Made by a program: the position numbers and the translations under genes. The notes beneath the pieces were generated by a model. It saw only the letters and a list, made by a program, of their open reading frames with translations, had not been told where the DNA came from and ran no database searches. From Umboniibacter marinipuniceus (GTDB lineage Bacteria; Pseudomonadota; Gammaproteobacteria; Pseudomonadales; DSM-25080): a DNA stretch of 64,000 nucleotides. This document shows, in pieces, positions 43,886 through 52,797 of the stretch. Every line of letters begins with the position of its first letter. The first letter of the stretch is position 1. The DNA lies in contig NZ_REFJ01000001.1 of assembly GCF_003688415.1 (NCBI RefSeq), positions 416,645 through 480,644 on the forward strand, in the 5' to 3' direction.

Positions 43886-45430
43886 ATGTATTCAAAGTAT
43901 CTTGATCAAGCTGCTGAAAAGTCAACAATAGTTGTAGGACGAACAGCGCTGACCGCGGAGGATATTGTTGCCATTGCACACAATCAAGTGCGGGTTGAAT
44001 TAGATACGTCTGTGGAATATCGAGAATGGATTGACCGTGGCACAGCATTATTAGATCAACTGTTAGAGAAAGAGGGCGTCATTTACGGCGTGACAACGGG
44101 ATATGGCGATAGCTGTACCGTTACGGTGAGTAAGTCGCTTGCCTATGAGCTACCTCGTCAAATCTACACCTTTCACGGCTGTGGAATGGGTGCTGTTTTT
44201 TCGGAAGTTGAAAGTCGAGCTATCCTCGCTGCTAGGCTGGTTTCTTTAGCACGTGGCTACTCCGGCGTAAGTTGGGACTTGCTAGCTCAGCTCGTTGCTT
44301 TTCTTAATAACGGGATATCGCCCCGTATACCTGAAGAGGGTTCGGTAGGCGCTTCCGGCGACCTCACTCCGCTCTCATACGTAGCCGCTTCGCTTTGTGG
44401 TGAGCGTGAGGTCTTTTTTGAGGGGCAGTTGATGGCGGCAAGTGAAGCGCTCTCCGCGTGTAATTTGACGCCTCTTAGTCTTCGCCCCAAAGAGGGGTTG
44501 GCGCTTATGAATGGTACCGCGGTGATGACCGCTCTAGCGTGCCTGAATTTAGAGCGCGCGCGCTACGCGCAATTTCTTGCCACACGAATCACCGCGCTTA
44601 ATACGATTGCCTTAGACGGTAATGACTTCCACTACGATGAACGCCTGTTTAACGTTAAGGCGCATCTCGGTCAAAATGCGGTGGCGCGTCAATTGCGCGA
44701 AGACCTGGAGGCCAAATCGGCGCCTACCCACTCGAGTAGATTACAGGATCGCTATTCGCTGCGCTGCGCGCCGCACGTTATCGGTGTATTAGCGGATGCG
44801 CTAAGTCATTACGAACAGCTGATTGAGACCGAATTAAACAGCTCGAATGACAACCCTATTATTGACCCTGAAACCCAGTCTGTCCTTCACGGAGGACATT
44901 TCTACGGCGGCCATATTGCCCACGCAATGGATTCCTTGAAGACCAATCTGGCAAATATTGCCGACCTTCTTGATCGACAGCTGGCACAGGCGGTGGATGT
45001 GAAGTTCAATCATGGTTTACCCAGTAATCTATCAGGCGCTGAGGGAGATCGCGCGGTCATTAATCATGGTTTGAAAGCCGTGCAAATAGGTGTGTCGAGC
45101 TGGACGGCCGAAGCGCTTAAGCTGACGATGCCTGCAAGTGTTTTCAGTCGCTCCACGGAGTGCCACAATCAGGATAAAGTCAGTATGGGAACCATCGCGG
45201 CGCGTGACTGTCGTCGAGTGCTGCAACTTCTGGATCAAGTGTGTGCGGCGGTTTTATTCGGCGCGGCGCAGGGCGTGTCACTCCGTAATCGAGCCAAGGA
45301 TCTTCCCGCGGCTGTAGCGCGAACTTTAGATCAAGTTTTCGCTATCGCGCCGCCATTGAGTGACGATCGAGCGCTAGAGCTCGATTTGCGTAACTTGGTA
45401 GATGCCATTGTGCAGAGTCGTTTTCACTGA
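43886..45430 (+). CDS. MIO aromatic amino-acid ammonia-lyase (HAL/TAL family)
   Basis: 514 residues. The MIO cofactor triad is Ala156-Ser157-Gly158 in GSVGASGDLTPLSY. YGVTTGYGDS carries the catalytic Tyr loop, and SRLQDRYSLRCAPHVIG and NSSNDNP are also conserved. The substrate-selectivity pair, aligned to Ser82-His83 of Pseudomonas HutH, is Phe96-His97, which is neither typical HAL (Ser-His) nor TAL (His-Leu) nor PAL (Phe-Leu). A cinnamate or coumarate starter for the polyene is the logical product. The ATG at 43886 has AAGGA, and an earlier frame start at 43820 is inside the preceding gene. Confidence 0.9.
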   Translation: MYSKYLDQAAEKSTIVVGRTALTAEDIVAIAHNQVRVELDTSVEYREWIDRGTALLDQLLEKEGVIYGVTTGYGDSCTVTVSKSLAYELPRQIYTFHGCGMGAVFSEVESRAILAARLVSLARGYSGVSWDLLAQLVAFLNNGISPRIPEEGSVGASGDLTPLSYVAASLCGEREVFFEGQLMAASEALSACNLTPLSLRPKEGLALMNGTAVMTALACLNLERARYAQFLATRITALNTIALDGNDFHYDERLFNVKAHLGQNAVARQLREDLEAKSAPTHSSRLQDRYSLRCAPHVIGVLADALSHYEQLIETELNSSNDNPIIDPETQSVLHGGHFYGGHIAHAMDSLKTNLANIADLLDRQLAQAVDVKFNHGLPSNLSGAEGDRAVINHGLKAVQIGVSSWTAEALKLTMPASVFSRSTECHNQDKVSMGTIAARDCRRVLQLLDQVCAAVLFGAAQGVSLRNRAKDLPAAVARTLDQVFAIAPPLSDDRALELDLRNLVDAIVQSRFH

Positions 45431-45864
45431 TGGCTAAAGTGGTGTTGATTGCCCATGAGACTTCAGTAGAGGTCCCATTTCATGATGTGGATATCATGCG
45501 GATTGCTTGGCATGGACACTATGTTAAGTACCTTGAAATTGCGCGAACCGAGCTGATACGCAGGATTAACTACGATATTAATGAAATGGAAGCAGATGGC
45601 TACGGTTGGCCAATTGTCGATTTGAAATTGCGCTACGTGCGTCCCGCTCGCTACGGCTCCAAACTTACTATCTTGGCGGAGTTGATGGAGTGGGAGTGCC
45701 GTTTAGTGATTCGCTATACCATCCGCGACGCGAACACGGGGGAAAAGCTAACGAAAGCCTCAACTACTCAAGTGCCGGTTGATATCAATACGGGTGAAAT
45801 GGCTTTCGGGAGCCCTGTTGGCTTGCGTGACAGATTAGTGGCGGCGGGGTGTCAACTTGATTAA
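45430..45864 (+). CDS. Hot-dog acyl thioesterase (APE cluster)
   Basis: 144 residues of the 4-hydroxybenzoyl-CoA thioesterase type, with VPFHDVDIMRIAWHGHYVKYLEIARTEL containing the Asp and His of the active-site helix. It could release or proofread the acyl-ACP. The ATG overlaps the lyase stop (TGATG). It corresponds by position to the thioesterase of the E. coli cluster. Confidence 0.88.
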   Translation: MAKVVLIAHETSVEVPFHDVDIMRIAWHGHYVKYLEIARTELIRRINYDINEMEADGYGWPIVDLKLRYVRPARYGSKLTILAELMEWECRLVIRYTIRDANTGEKLTKASTTQVPVDINTGEMAFGSPVGLRDRLVAAGCQLD

Positions 45865-46402
45865 GTGGCTGGCAAGTGTTGTTGGCCCTCTCCTGCTTTT
45901 GCTGCCGAGTGCCCACGCCGACGAAGCGCTGGAGCGGGTTAAGGATACCCTGGCAAGTACCGCAGAGAGCTACGGGGTATTTGAACAAAGCAAAACTATC
46001 GCATCGTTATCTCGTCCGCTTAACGCTTCGGGAAAGTTCCTTTTCGAACAACATCGAGGTGTGGTTTGGCTAACGGAAGAGCCCTTTTTATCTCAGCAAT
46101 GTTGGACCGCGGATAGTACGTCTAGTAGCTCCGCAAGTTACTGGGTGAGCGCTATTTTTGCGGGCGATTTTGCCAAGCTTTCGAGGTTCTTTGAGGTCAC
46201 CGCACAATGGCAGGACGAAGCTTGGAAAATCAGACTAGTGCCATTAAACGAAGCGGTTGCAGCAGTAATCAGCGCCGTGGAGGTTTCTGGGAGTCAACAT
46301 TTGGAACGCATTGTGTACCGAGAGGTCGGTGGACACAGCACCGAGATTAAGCTTCGGGTTCTGGCTGAACGTCCCGATATCAACTGGACTAGCTGCCCAT
46401 GA
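45857..46402 (+). CDS. LolA-like outer-membrane lipid carrier protein (APE cluster)
   Basis: 181 residues starting at a TTG (MIKWLASVVGPLLLLLPSAHADEAL...) with GGGG upstream. A signal peptide ends in AHA. The mature part has FEQSKTIASLSRPLNASGKFLFEQHRGVVWLTEEPF, a clear LolA half-barrel pattern. It is expected to carry the lipid-linked pigment through the periplasm with the MMPL protein that follows. It overlaps both neighbours. Confidence 0.85.
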   Translation: MIKWLASVVGPLLLLLPSAHADEALERVKDTLASTAESYGVFEQSKTIASLSRPLNASGKFLFEQHRGVVWLTEEPFLSQQCWTADSTSSSSASYWVSAIFAGDFAKLSRFFEVTAQWQDEAWKIRLVPLNEAVAAVISAVEVSGSQHLERIVYREVGGHSTEIKLRVLAERPDINWTSCP

Positions 46403-48657
46403 AGACGGTGGTAGAGTTGTTCAAGTGGAGCGTTCTGCCACTACTCATCTTGGCAGCTCTGTGGACTTTCCCCCCTAAGATTAACACCGATGTTTTAGCG
46501 TTGGTCCCAGACGATTCGATGAGCGAACCGGTCCGTGCTTTATTGTCTGGGCCGAGCGAGAAGCTGTCATCAACGGTTTATGTATTGATCGCCGGCGTAA
46601 CGCGCGAGCACGTTGGAGAGCAGGCTAATAATTTGTTAGTGCGTGCTCAGCGGAGTCAGTTATTTCAGGAAATTATTTGGCAGCGAGACGCCACAGCGCT
46701 AGCTACTCAATATCAGCAACTCCAAGCTATTGCGCTGAACTTTTCGCCTGCTGAGCAATTTATCGAAGGGGAGTACGGTAACTGGCTCCTGTCGCGATGG
46801 TTCGGTTTTGAGACGCCCGTTGGTGTCCTGCAGCAAGATCCGCTGCAGATCGATGCCGGCATCAATCATTTTTTTGCTAAGCAATTGGGCGACGCGCAGA
46901 TGGTCAATAACGCCCCCTATTTTCAACGTGCGGGAGAATGGGCAACGCTGTTGCAACTTGATGCTGGCAGACTTGCTGGCTCTATACCGTGGCAACAGGA
47001 CTTCAATGCTTGGCTGGAAGCTGAACAGTCCCTGGCTGAAGTCGGCGCCTATCAGCTGCTGGCAGTAGGGTCACCGCGCTATGCGTTTGCGGCCATGCAG
47101 CAGGCGAAGGGGGAAGTTAGTACGATAGGGGTGGCTTCCCTGTTGGCGATAGTAAGTCTTTTACTGCTCGTCTTTCGTCGTCCGTACTTAATCGCCGTAG
47201 TTTTCTATCCTCTCGCATTGGGAACCGGGGTGGCATTGCTCGTAACGCAGTTTATCTTCGGCCAGATTCATCTGCTCACCACGGTTTTTGGTGCCTGTTT
47301 ACTTGGGGTCAGTGTTGACTATTCATTTCATTGGCTCTTTGCCAAGTCTAAGCAGCGTGAACAGCGTATTAGCGGGTTACTAGCACTTAGCGCAGCGAGT
47401 TCTATTTTAGTCTTCCTCGCTCAGGCGCTCTCGCCCTACGAAGCGTTAGCGCAAATGGGAGTATTCTCAGCAGTTGGGCTAGCGGTTGCTGGTTTAGTGG
47501 TCATAGTGATGTTCCCGCGTGTTGTGACGAGTACCTCATCGCACTTCCCGCGAGTGAATTGGCAACGGTTCCCTTCTCTTAGTCCGAAGACAGCGCTGGT
47601 GGCCGCCATAACTGCTATTCTTCTACTATTAGTCATCATTATTAGCGCCCCAGCCGATGACGATGTTAGAAAGCTGCAACCGCTAAATAAAGCGCTCCAG
47701 CAGGAACAGCTCGCCTTGGGTGAGTGGCTGTCCATTGACATGTCTCCAAGGGCTATCATCGTGTCGGCACCGTCGGAAGATGAGTTGTTGACGTTGCTTC
47801 AGGCAACGCAAAGTCGGGCCGAGCAGTTAACGCTAGACGAGGACTTTGCCGTGGTCAGTAACCTTGCGAATGTTGTTCTCCCGCGGCGCGAACAGCAGCG
47901 GCGTATTGACGCGCTGCGTAATTGGTTAGCCCATGAGGAAAATCTAACGGCTGTTGAGTCAGCGGTGGGTATAGACCTCAACATTTTAGCGCTCAACGAA
48001 CGGGTTAACGCTCTCGAAGTACTAAGTCTGGATGATTTATCGAGTTACCCGCTGCTCGAACCTTGGGCGCTAAGCTATTACCATAGGCTCACGGACGACG
48101 GAGCGTTACCATCCCATTATGGGGCGATTTTCGTTACGGCCAGCGCCACTGCTTGGGAGCGGCTCGTTTCGGCAGATTGGCACCAAGATGTGCTATTGAT
48201 TGATCGAGCTGACGCCATTTCCGCCTCGTTGAAGCTTGGGCGAGAGTTTGCGAGTTATCTCTTCGCCGTTGCCTTAATTCTTCTCGCTGCGTTATTAATC
48301 TGGAAGCAGGGCTGGCGCTCAGGAATACTTCGCCTAGGGGCCGCCGCAACAGGGGCAGTAGCCGGATTGTTAGCGTTGTATGCCGCGGATTTGGCGCTGA
48401 ACGTGTTTAGCGTGTTATCGTTATTACTCGTACTGGGGCTTGGGGTGGATTTTGCCCTGTTTGTGGCAGCAAGAGCCACCTATGCAGTCAATGCCGTAGT
48501 GTGTTCGGCAGTCACGTCAATCCTGGCGTTTGGGCTATTGGCGCTCAGCGCAGTACCGGTGTTATCGAGTATTGGTTTAATCATTGCAGTGGGAATATCG
48601 GTGGCGTTCTTAGCGGCGCTAATGTTGAGTGAGCAGGGAGCGAACAATGGAAGCTGA
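46399..48657 (+). CDS. MMPL/RND-family transporter (APE cluster)
   Basis: 752 residues. It has an N-terminal helix, a large periplasmic domain, helices 2-6 with FGACLLGVSVDYSFHWLFAKS, a second periplasmic domain, and a second helix bundle with LLLVLGLGVDFALFVAARATYAV. The repeated GVDxxxF motif and two-half layout are typical of MMPL lipid exporters. It likely extracts the pigment lipid from the inner membrane. ATG overlaps the LolA stop (ATGA). Confidence 0.9.
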   Translation: MKTVVELFKWSVLPLLILAALWTFPPKINTDVLALVPDDSMSEPVRALLSGPSEKLSSTVYVLIAGVTREHVGEQANNLLVRAQRSQLFQEIIWQRDATALATQYQQLQAIALNFSPAEQFIEGEYGNWLLSRWFGFETPVGVLQQDPLQIDAGINHFFAKQLGDAQMVNNAPYFQRAGEWATLLQLDAGRLAGSIPWQQDFNAWLEAEQSLAEVGAYQLLAVGSPRYAFAAMQQAKGEVSTIGVASLLAIVSLLLLVFRRPYLIAVVFYPLALGTGVALLVTQFIFGQIHLLTTVFGACLLGVSVDYSFHWLFAKSKQREQRISGLLALSAASSILVFLAQALSPYEALAQMGVFSAVGLAVAGLVVIVMFPRVVTSTSSHFPRVNWQRFPSLSPKTALVAAITAILLLLVIIISAPADDDVRKLQPLNKALQQEQLALGEWLSIDMSPRAIIVSAPSEDELLTLLQATQSRAEQLTLDEDFAVVSNLANVVLPRREQQRRIDALRNWLAHEENLTAVESAVGIDLNILALNERVNALEVLSLDDLSSYPLLEPWALSYYHRLTDDGALPSHYGAIFVTASATAWERLVSADWHQDVLLIDRADAISASLKLGREFASYLFAVALILLAALLIWKQGWRSGILRLGAAATGAVAGLLALYAADLALNVFSVLSLLLVLGLGVDFALFVAARATYAVNAVVCSAVTSILAFGLLALSAVPVLSSIGLIIAVGISVAFLAALMLSEQGANNGS

Positions 48658-49897
48658 CGTACTAGATGTTGTGGTAATCGGCGCCGGGCCTTCGGGAACG
48701 GTGGCAGCAAAGTTACTTCATGATCAGGGCCTCAGGGTTGAGATCGTGGAGGCGGCAATTTTTCCGCGATTCGTCATTGGTGAATCGCTTCTACCCCAAT
48801 GTAATATGATTCTTCGCGAAGCAGGACTCTATGAAACGGTAGCGGAGAATGCTGAGGCGCTGGGTTTCCAGCGTAAGAACGGTGCCGCCTTCGAGTGGGC
48901 TGGCAAGTACAGTGAAATCGACTTTCGAGAAAAGTTTAGCGATGGCGATGGAGAGACCTGGCAGGTCCGTCGCGGGGACTTCGATAAGTGCCTCGCCGAT
49001 GAAGTTGAGCGCAGTGGCGTTGTCATCCGCTATGGTCACCGTGTAACGGGCTATCAGCGAACGGACTCACTTACCCACCTAAACTTAGTTGATGTGCAGG
49101 GTTGTGAGCGCTCACTAACTGCTAGATTTGTGGTGGATGGGTCGGGATACGGGCGCGTATTGCCTCGCTTACTCTCTCTGGACGAACCAAGCGACTTACC
49201 AAGCCGGAAAGCCTGTTTCACTCACATCGAGGATCACATCTCGGCCTCGCATTTTGACCGTGAAAAAATCTTGGTCACCATTCACCCAGATAATCGCGAC
49301 GTTTGGTTTTGGTTAATACCCTTCGCCGATGGCAGAGCCTCTATAGGTGTAGTAGGGGAGGCCCACTTACTCGGAGAGGGCACGCCGGCGGAAATACTTC
49401 GTCGCCAAGTAAGCCAGGTTGAAAACCTTAGCGGTTTGCTAGAAAAGGCTGACTGGGATAGCGACACGCGAACATTGGAATCCTATTCCACTAATATATC
49501 ATCGCTCTATGGCGATGGTTATTGCGTGTTAGGTAACGCGGGCGAATTTTTGGATCCCGTCTTTTCCTCCGGAGTGACCATCGCAATGAAGTCTGCGTCG
49601 CTAGCGGCCAAGGCCATAAAGCGAGAACTAGCGGGAGAGACCGTTGATTGGTCGAATGATTTTGAAACCAGCTTGCTGCAGGGTGTAAGAGCGTTCAAAA
49701 CCTATGTGATGGGTTGGTACGATGGGCGTTTCCAAGATGTCATTTTTTATCGTAACGATCATGTCCACGCGCAGAAAATTACCACTATGATTTCATCGGT
49801 ACTTGCTGGCTATGCTTGGGATCTAAATAATCCTTTTGTGAAGCATTCCGAGCGCAAGCTCAATACAACGGCTGAGATTGTTCGTGAAGCCACTTAG
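48647..49897 (+). CDS. Flavin-dependent oxidoreductase with halogenase motifs (APE cluster)
   Basis: About 416 residues. Gly12-x-Gly14-x-x-Gly17 (VIGAGPSG) binds FAD. FPRFVIGESLLPQ and WFWLIP (a W-x-W-x-I-P motif near residue 221) are the two signatures of flavin-dependent halogenases. Lys77 in GFQRKNGAAF lies where that family keeps its catalytic Lys. It could halogenate the aryl head (xanthomonadins are brominated) or be a monooxygenase of the same fold. ATG 48647 with GGGAG is preferred to a GTG at 48629. It overlaps the MMPL stop. Confidence 0.82.
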   Translation: MEADVLDVVVIGAGPSGTVAAKLLHDQGLRVEIVEAAIFPRFVIGESLLPQCNMILREAGLYETVAENAEALGFQRKNGAAFEWAGKYSEIDFREKFSDGDGETWQVRRGDFDKCLADEVERSGVVIRYGHRVTGYQRTDSLTHLNLVDVQGCERSLTARFVVDGSGYGRVLPRLLSLDEPSDLPSRKACFTHIEDHISASHFDREKILVTIHPDNRDVWFWLIPFADGRASIGVVGEAHLLGEGTPAEILRRQVSQVENLSGLLEKADWDSDTRTLESYSTNISSLYGDGYCVLGNAGEFLDPVFSSGVTIAMKSASLAAKAIKRELAGETVDWSNDFETSLLQGVRAFKTYVMGWYDGRFQDVIFYRNDHVHAQKITTMISSVLAGYAWDLNNPFVKHSERKLNTTAEIVREAT

Positions 49898-50402
49898 TAC
49901 ACTGATAGTTATCTTACTACTATCCGCTTGCTCGCTAGCGCCCGCCTCCATGGGGCCGGTGCCGGGCGGGATGCTTCTTGAGGGCGCCGGAGAACGAATC
50001 GACCACGTAGATGTCATGGTTGAAACAACGCAGACCCGCCTAATGGTGGCCACCTCTTGGCGCAAAGGCGAGCAGCATGTGGTGTTTATGGACCCCTTAG
50101 CAAAGGTGATTGCAGAGGCCAGCTGGTATGGCGAACAGTGGCGCTTCAGCGGCTTGGCAAAAAAAGAATTACCGATGCATGCTATCATCAATTTAATAAG
50201 CTGGACGAGAGGGTCAAGTTCGGCCGTGAAACGGCAAGTCGAAGCCCTAGGGGGGACCTACCAAGAGTCACCTGAGGCACGATTAATACGCTTCACTCAA
50301 CCGCAACAGCGTATCGATATTCGCTACACGGATGAGGACTCTGTAACGGTTCAAGCTTCGATTGGCTCAACGAAAACGGTGCTTAGCATTCGCCAGCTTT
50401 AG
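49884..50402 (+). CDS. DUF3261 lipoprotein (APE cluster)
   Basis: About 172 residues with a lipoprotein signal (KPLSTLIVILLLSAC). The DUF3261 pattern includes VEALGGTYQESPEARLIRF. It is expected to be outer-membrane-anchored, possibly docking the LolA-like carrier. The start is ambiguous: GTG at 49884 is chosen, a TTG at 49878 is the alternative. It overlaps the flavoenzyme end. Confidence 0.8.
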   Translation: MKPLSTLIVILLLSACSLAPASMGPVPGGMLLEGAGERIDHVDVMVETTQTRLMVATSWRKGEQHVVFMDPLAKVIAEASWYGEQWRFSGLAKKELPMHAIINLISWTRGSSSAVKRQVEALGGTYQESPEARLIRFTQPQQRIDIRYTDEDSVTVQASIGSTKTVLSIRQL

Positions 50403-50466
50403 CGTAATCAGAGTGAAGTAAACGGCGTGTCGAACACCCATTCAAATAATGATAAATAGGAATCAA

Positions 50467-51636
50467 ATGTCTGAATGTCGAATAGTGGCTGCCGCAGCGC
50501 TATCTTCTGCTGGCACTACGTTGGCGGAGTGCTATGCCAGCGTAGTCGGCTCACAACTGTGTTTACGGCCGAAAACCCGAGCAGGAATTAGTAGTTTTTT
50601 TGGCGAGGTCTCGCTTAATGCTCAGCTACCAGAAGATTGGCCAGCGAATCATTACTCTCGCAACAATACAATGCTCTGGCAGCTATTTTGCCAGATCGCG
50701 GATGAGTTTCAGGCATTAATAGCGGAAGTCCCAGCCCACCGTATTGGGGTTGTGATTGGTACTTCAACCTCGGGAATTGCCGAGAGTGAACCGTATTTCC
50801 AAGCCCTGGCAGCCGGTGATGGTAGTGAGAAAGACACTCTGTTTCATCTGGATCAACAGGATATTTCTTCGCCGTCAGTGAGCTTGGCAACCTATCTCGG
50901 TTTAACCGGCCCCTGCCTCTCTATTTCAACGGCCTGTTCATCGGGCGCCAATGCGCTAGGTACGGCCAAGCGCTGGTTAGAAAATGATATCTGTGACCTT
51001 GTGATTGCGGGAGGTGTTGACACCCTATGCGACTTAACGATTCAAGGGTTTGACTCGCTTGGCGCAATGAGCCATCAGCGTTGCCTACCGTTTTCATCGC
51101 AGCGTGCAGGGATCAATTTGGGTGAAGGTGGGGCATTATTCCTACTGACTGCAGATAGCAAGGGCATCCAAGTTGCTGGGGTGGGCTCAGCGTCGGATGC
51201 GCATCACTTTTCAGCACCACACCCGGAAGCATTGGGCGCAAAGAATGCCATGAAAATGGCGCTTGAACAGGCTCAACTTGGCCCCGCAGATATCGGTTAT
51301 CTGAACTTGCATGGCACGGCGACTGAGCAAAATGACACCATGGAATCAAAAGCCGTACGAAGTGTTTTTGGTCAGGTTGATTGCAGCTCAACGAAGGGCG
51401 TTATGGGTCATACACTGGGCGCGGCGGGAGCAATCGAATGCGCGCTGTGTTTTAGCTGCCTAGAGCTTAACCAACTTCCAGCTAATACAACGGATGTGCT
51501 GGCTGAAGAGTTTGCAGATATTGGTCTACTAAGAGAAACTAAAATAAAATCAGACCTCGGTGCCGTGATGTCTAATTCCTTCGCGTTTGGTGGTTCAAAC
51601 GTGTCGGTGGTACTAACGAAGAGAGAAAGCAACTGA
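50467..51636 (+). CDS. apeO: Beta-ketoacyl synthase (ApeO)
   Basis: 389 residues with a full ketosynthase active site: Cys157 in STACSSGAN, a His in LNLHGTATEQND, and KGVMGHTLGAAG for the second His and Lys. It should extend the polyene by two carbons per round with malonyl-ACP, together with the chain-length partner at 38171-38818. ATG 50467 has TAGGA. An ATG at 50449 lies 18 bases upstream. The 64 bases before it are the only notable gap in the operon. Confidence 0.9.
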   Translation: MSECRIVAAAALSSAGTTLAECYASVVGSQLCLRPKTRAGISSFFGEVSLNAQLPEDWPANHYSRNNTMLWQLFCQIADEFQALIAEVPAHRIGVVIGTSTSGIAESEPYFQALAAGDGSEKDTLFHLDQQDISSPSVSLATYLGLTGPCLSISTACSSGANALGTAKRWLENDICDLVIAGGVDTLCDLTIQGFDSLGAMSHQRCLPFSSQRAGINLGEGGALFLLTADSKGIQVAGVGSASDAHHFSAPHPEALGAKNAMKMALEQAQLGPADIGYLNLHGTATEQNDTMESKAVRSVFGQVDCSSTKGVMGHTLGAAGAIECALCFSCLELNQLPANTTDVLAEEFADIGLLRETKIKSDLGAVMSNSFAFGGSNVSVVLTKRESN

Positions 51637-52070
51637 TGTTAAGTAAAGCGCAAACGGCCCAATTGCTCCCCCATGAAGCGCCAATGATCTTTATTGATCA
51701 AGGGGTGGAAATGGGTGCCGACTTTGCTGTGAGTGTGACCACGCTGGACGAAACGCATTTTGCCGCCGTAAACGGTGAAATTCCTGCCTATATTGGCATG
51801 GAAATGATGGCGCAAACTGTCGCCCTCTGGGGTGGATACCGAGATCAACTCGCCGGTGTAAAACCAACAGGGGGGTTCCTTTTGGGAACGCGACGTTATC
51901 AGACAGAGGTAGATCATCTGCCTACAAATAGGCCGCTCTACACCCGAGTGAAGGAAGATTTAGTCGGGCATAATGGGCTGTCCAGCTTTTGCTGTGAAAT
52001 TCGTGCTGAAGATCAACTGATCTGCAGTGCGCGCATAAATGTATTCAAGCCAACGGATGAAGACGAATAA
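51636..52070 (+). CDS. apeP: Hot-dog 3-hydroxyacyl-ACP dehydratase (ApeP)
   Basis: 144 residues in the ApeP/FabZ-like pattern: LLPHEAPMIFID at the N-terminus and AYIGMEMMAQTVALWGGYRD for the central helix. In the E. coli system ApeP works with ApeI as a dehydratase pair; here ApeI is the C-terminal domain of the ligase. ATG overlaps the ketosynthase stop (TGATG). Confidence 0.86.
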   Translation: MLSKAQTAQLLPHEAPMIFIDQGVEMGADFAVSVTTLDETHFAAVNGEIPAYIGMEMMAQTVALWGGYRDQLAGVKPTGGFLLGTRRYQTEVDHLPTNRPLYTRVKEDLVGHNGLSSFCCEIRAEDQLICSARINVFKPTDEDE

Positions 52071-52071
52071 A

Positions 52072-52797
52072 ATGACTAAAACGGTTTTAGTGACGGGATC
52101 AAGTCGAGGAATTGGCAAGGGCATCGCATTGAGGCTCGCCAAGGCGGGCTACGATGTCGTGGTGCACTATGTGGCAAGCGCCTCTTCAGCGGAGGCAGTG
52201 GTCGAGGAGATACGTCAGTTAGGTGCCACGGCTCGCCTACTGCGCTTTGATGTGTCGGACCGGTCGGCAACGCAGGCAGTGCTTGAAGCCGATATGGAGG
52301 AGCATGGTGCTTACTATGGCGTTGTGGCGAACGCGGGAATCGCTAGAGATAATGCCTTTCCAGCGATGAGTGACGAAGACTGGGATGCGGTCATGGAGAC
52401 TAACTTAGATGGTTTTTACAATGTGGTTAAGCCGTGCATCATGCCCATGGTGAGAACCCGTCAGCCGGCACGAATCATCACAATGTCTTCCGTCTCAGGC
52501 CTAATTGGTAACCGCGGACAGGTGAATTACTCAGCCGCTAAAGCGGGAATTATTGGCGCCACTAAAGCACTTGCAGTGGAATTGGCGAAACGAAAAATTA
52601 CCGTGAACTGTGTTGCCCCGGGAATGATCGATACCGATATGGTCGAAGACATTCCCAAAGAGGTGGTTAAACAGATGATTCCTGCTCAGCGCGTTGGCCA
52701 AGTTCATGAAGTTGCCGCGGCGGTAGAGTTCCTGCTCAGCGATGACGCTAGTTATATTACTCGTCAGGTGATATCGGTAAATGGAGGGCTCTGTTAA
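52072..52797 (+). CDS. apeQ: 3-ketoacyl-ACP reductase (ApeQ, FabG-like)
   Basis: 241 residues. TGSSRGIGKGIALRLAKAG binds NADPH. The catalytic Ser140, Tyr153 and Lys157 (SSVSG and NYSAAK) keep FabG spacing. It reduces the beta-keto group each cycle. The start at 52072 is one base after the ApeP stop. The longer frame from 52039 is inside ApeP. Confidence 0.9.
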   Translation: MTKTVLVTGSSRGIGKGIALRLAKAGYDVVVHYVASASSAEAVVEEIRQLGATARLLRFDVSDRSATQAVLEADMEEHGAYYGVVANAGIARDNAFPAMSDEDWDAVMETNLDGFYNVVKPCIMPMVRTRQPARIITMSSVSGLIGNRGQVNYSAAKAGIIGATKALAVELAKRKITVNCVAPGMIDTDMVEDIPKEVVKQMIPAQRVGQVHEVAAAVEFLLSDDASYITRQVISVNGGLC

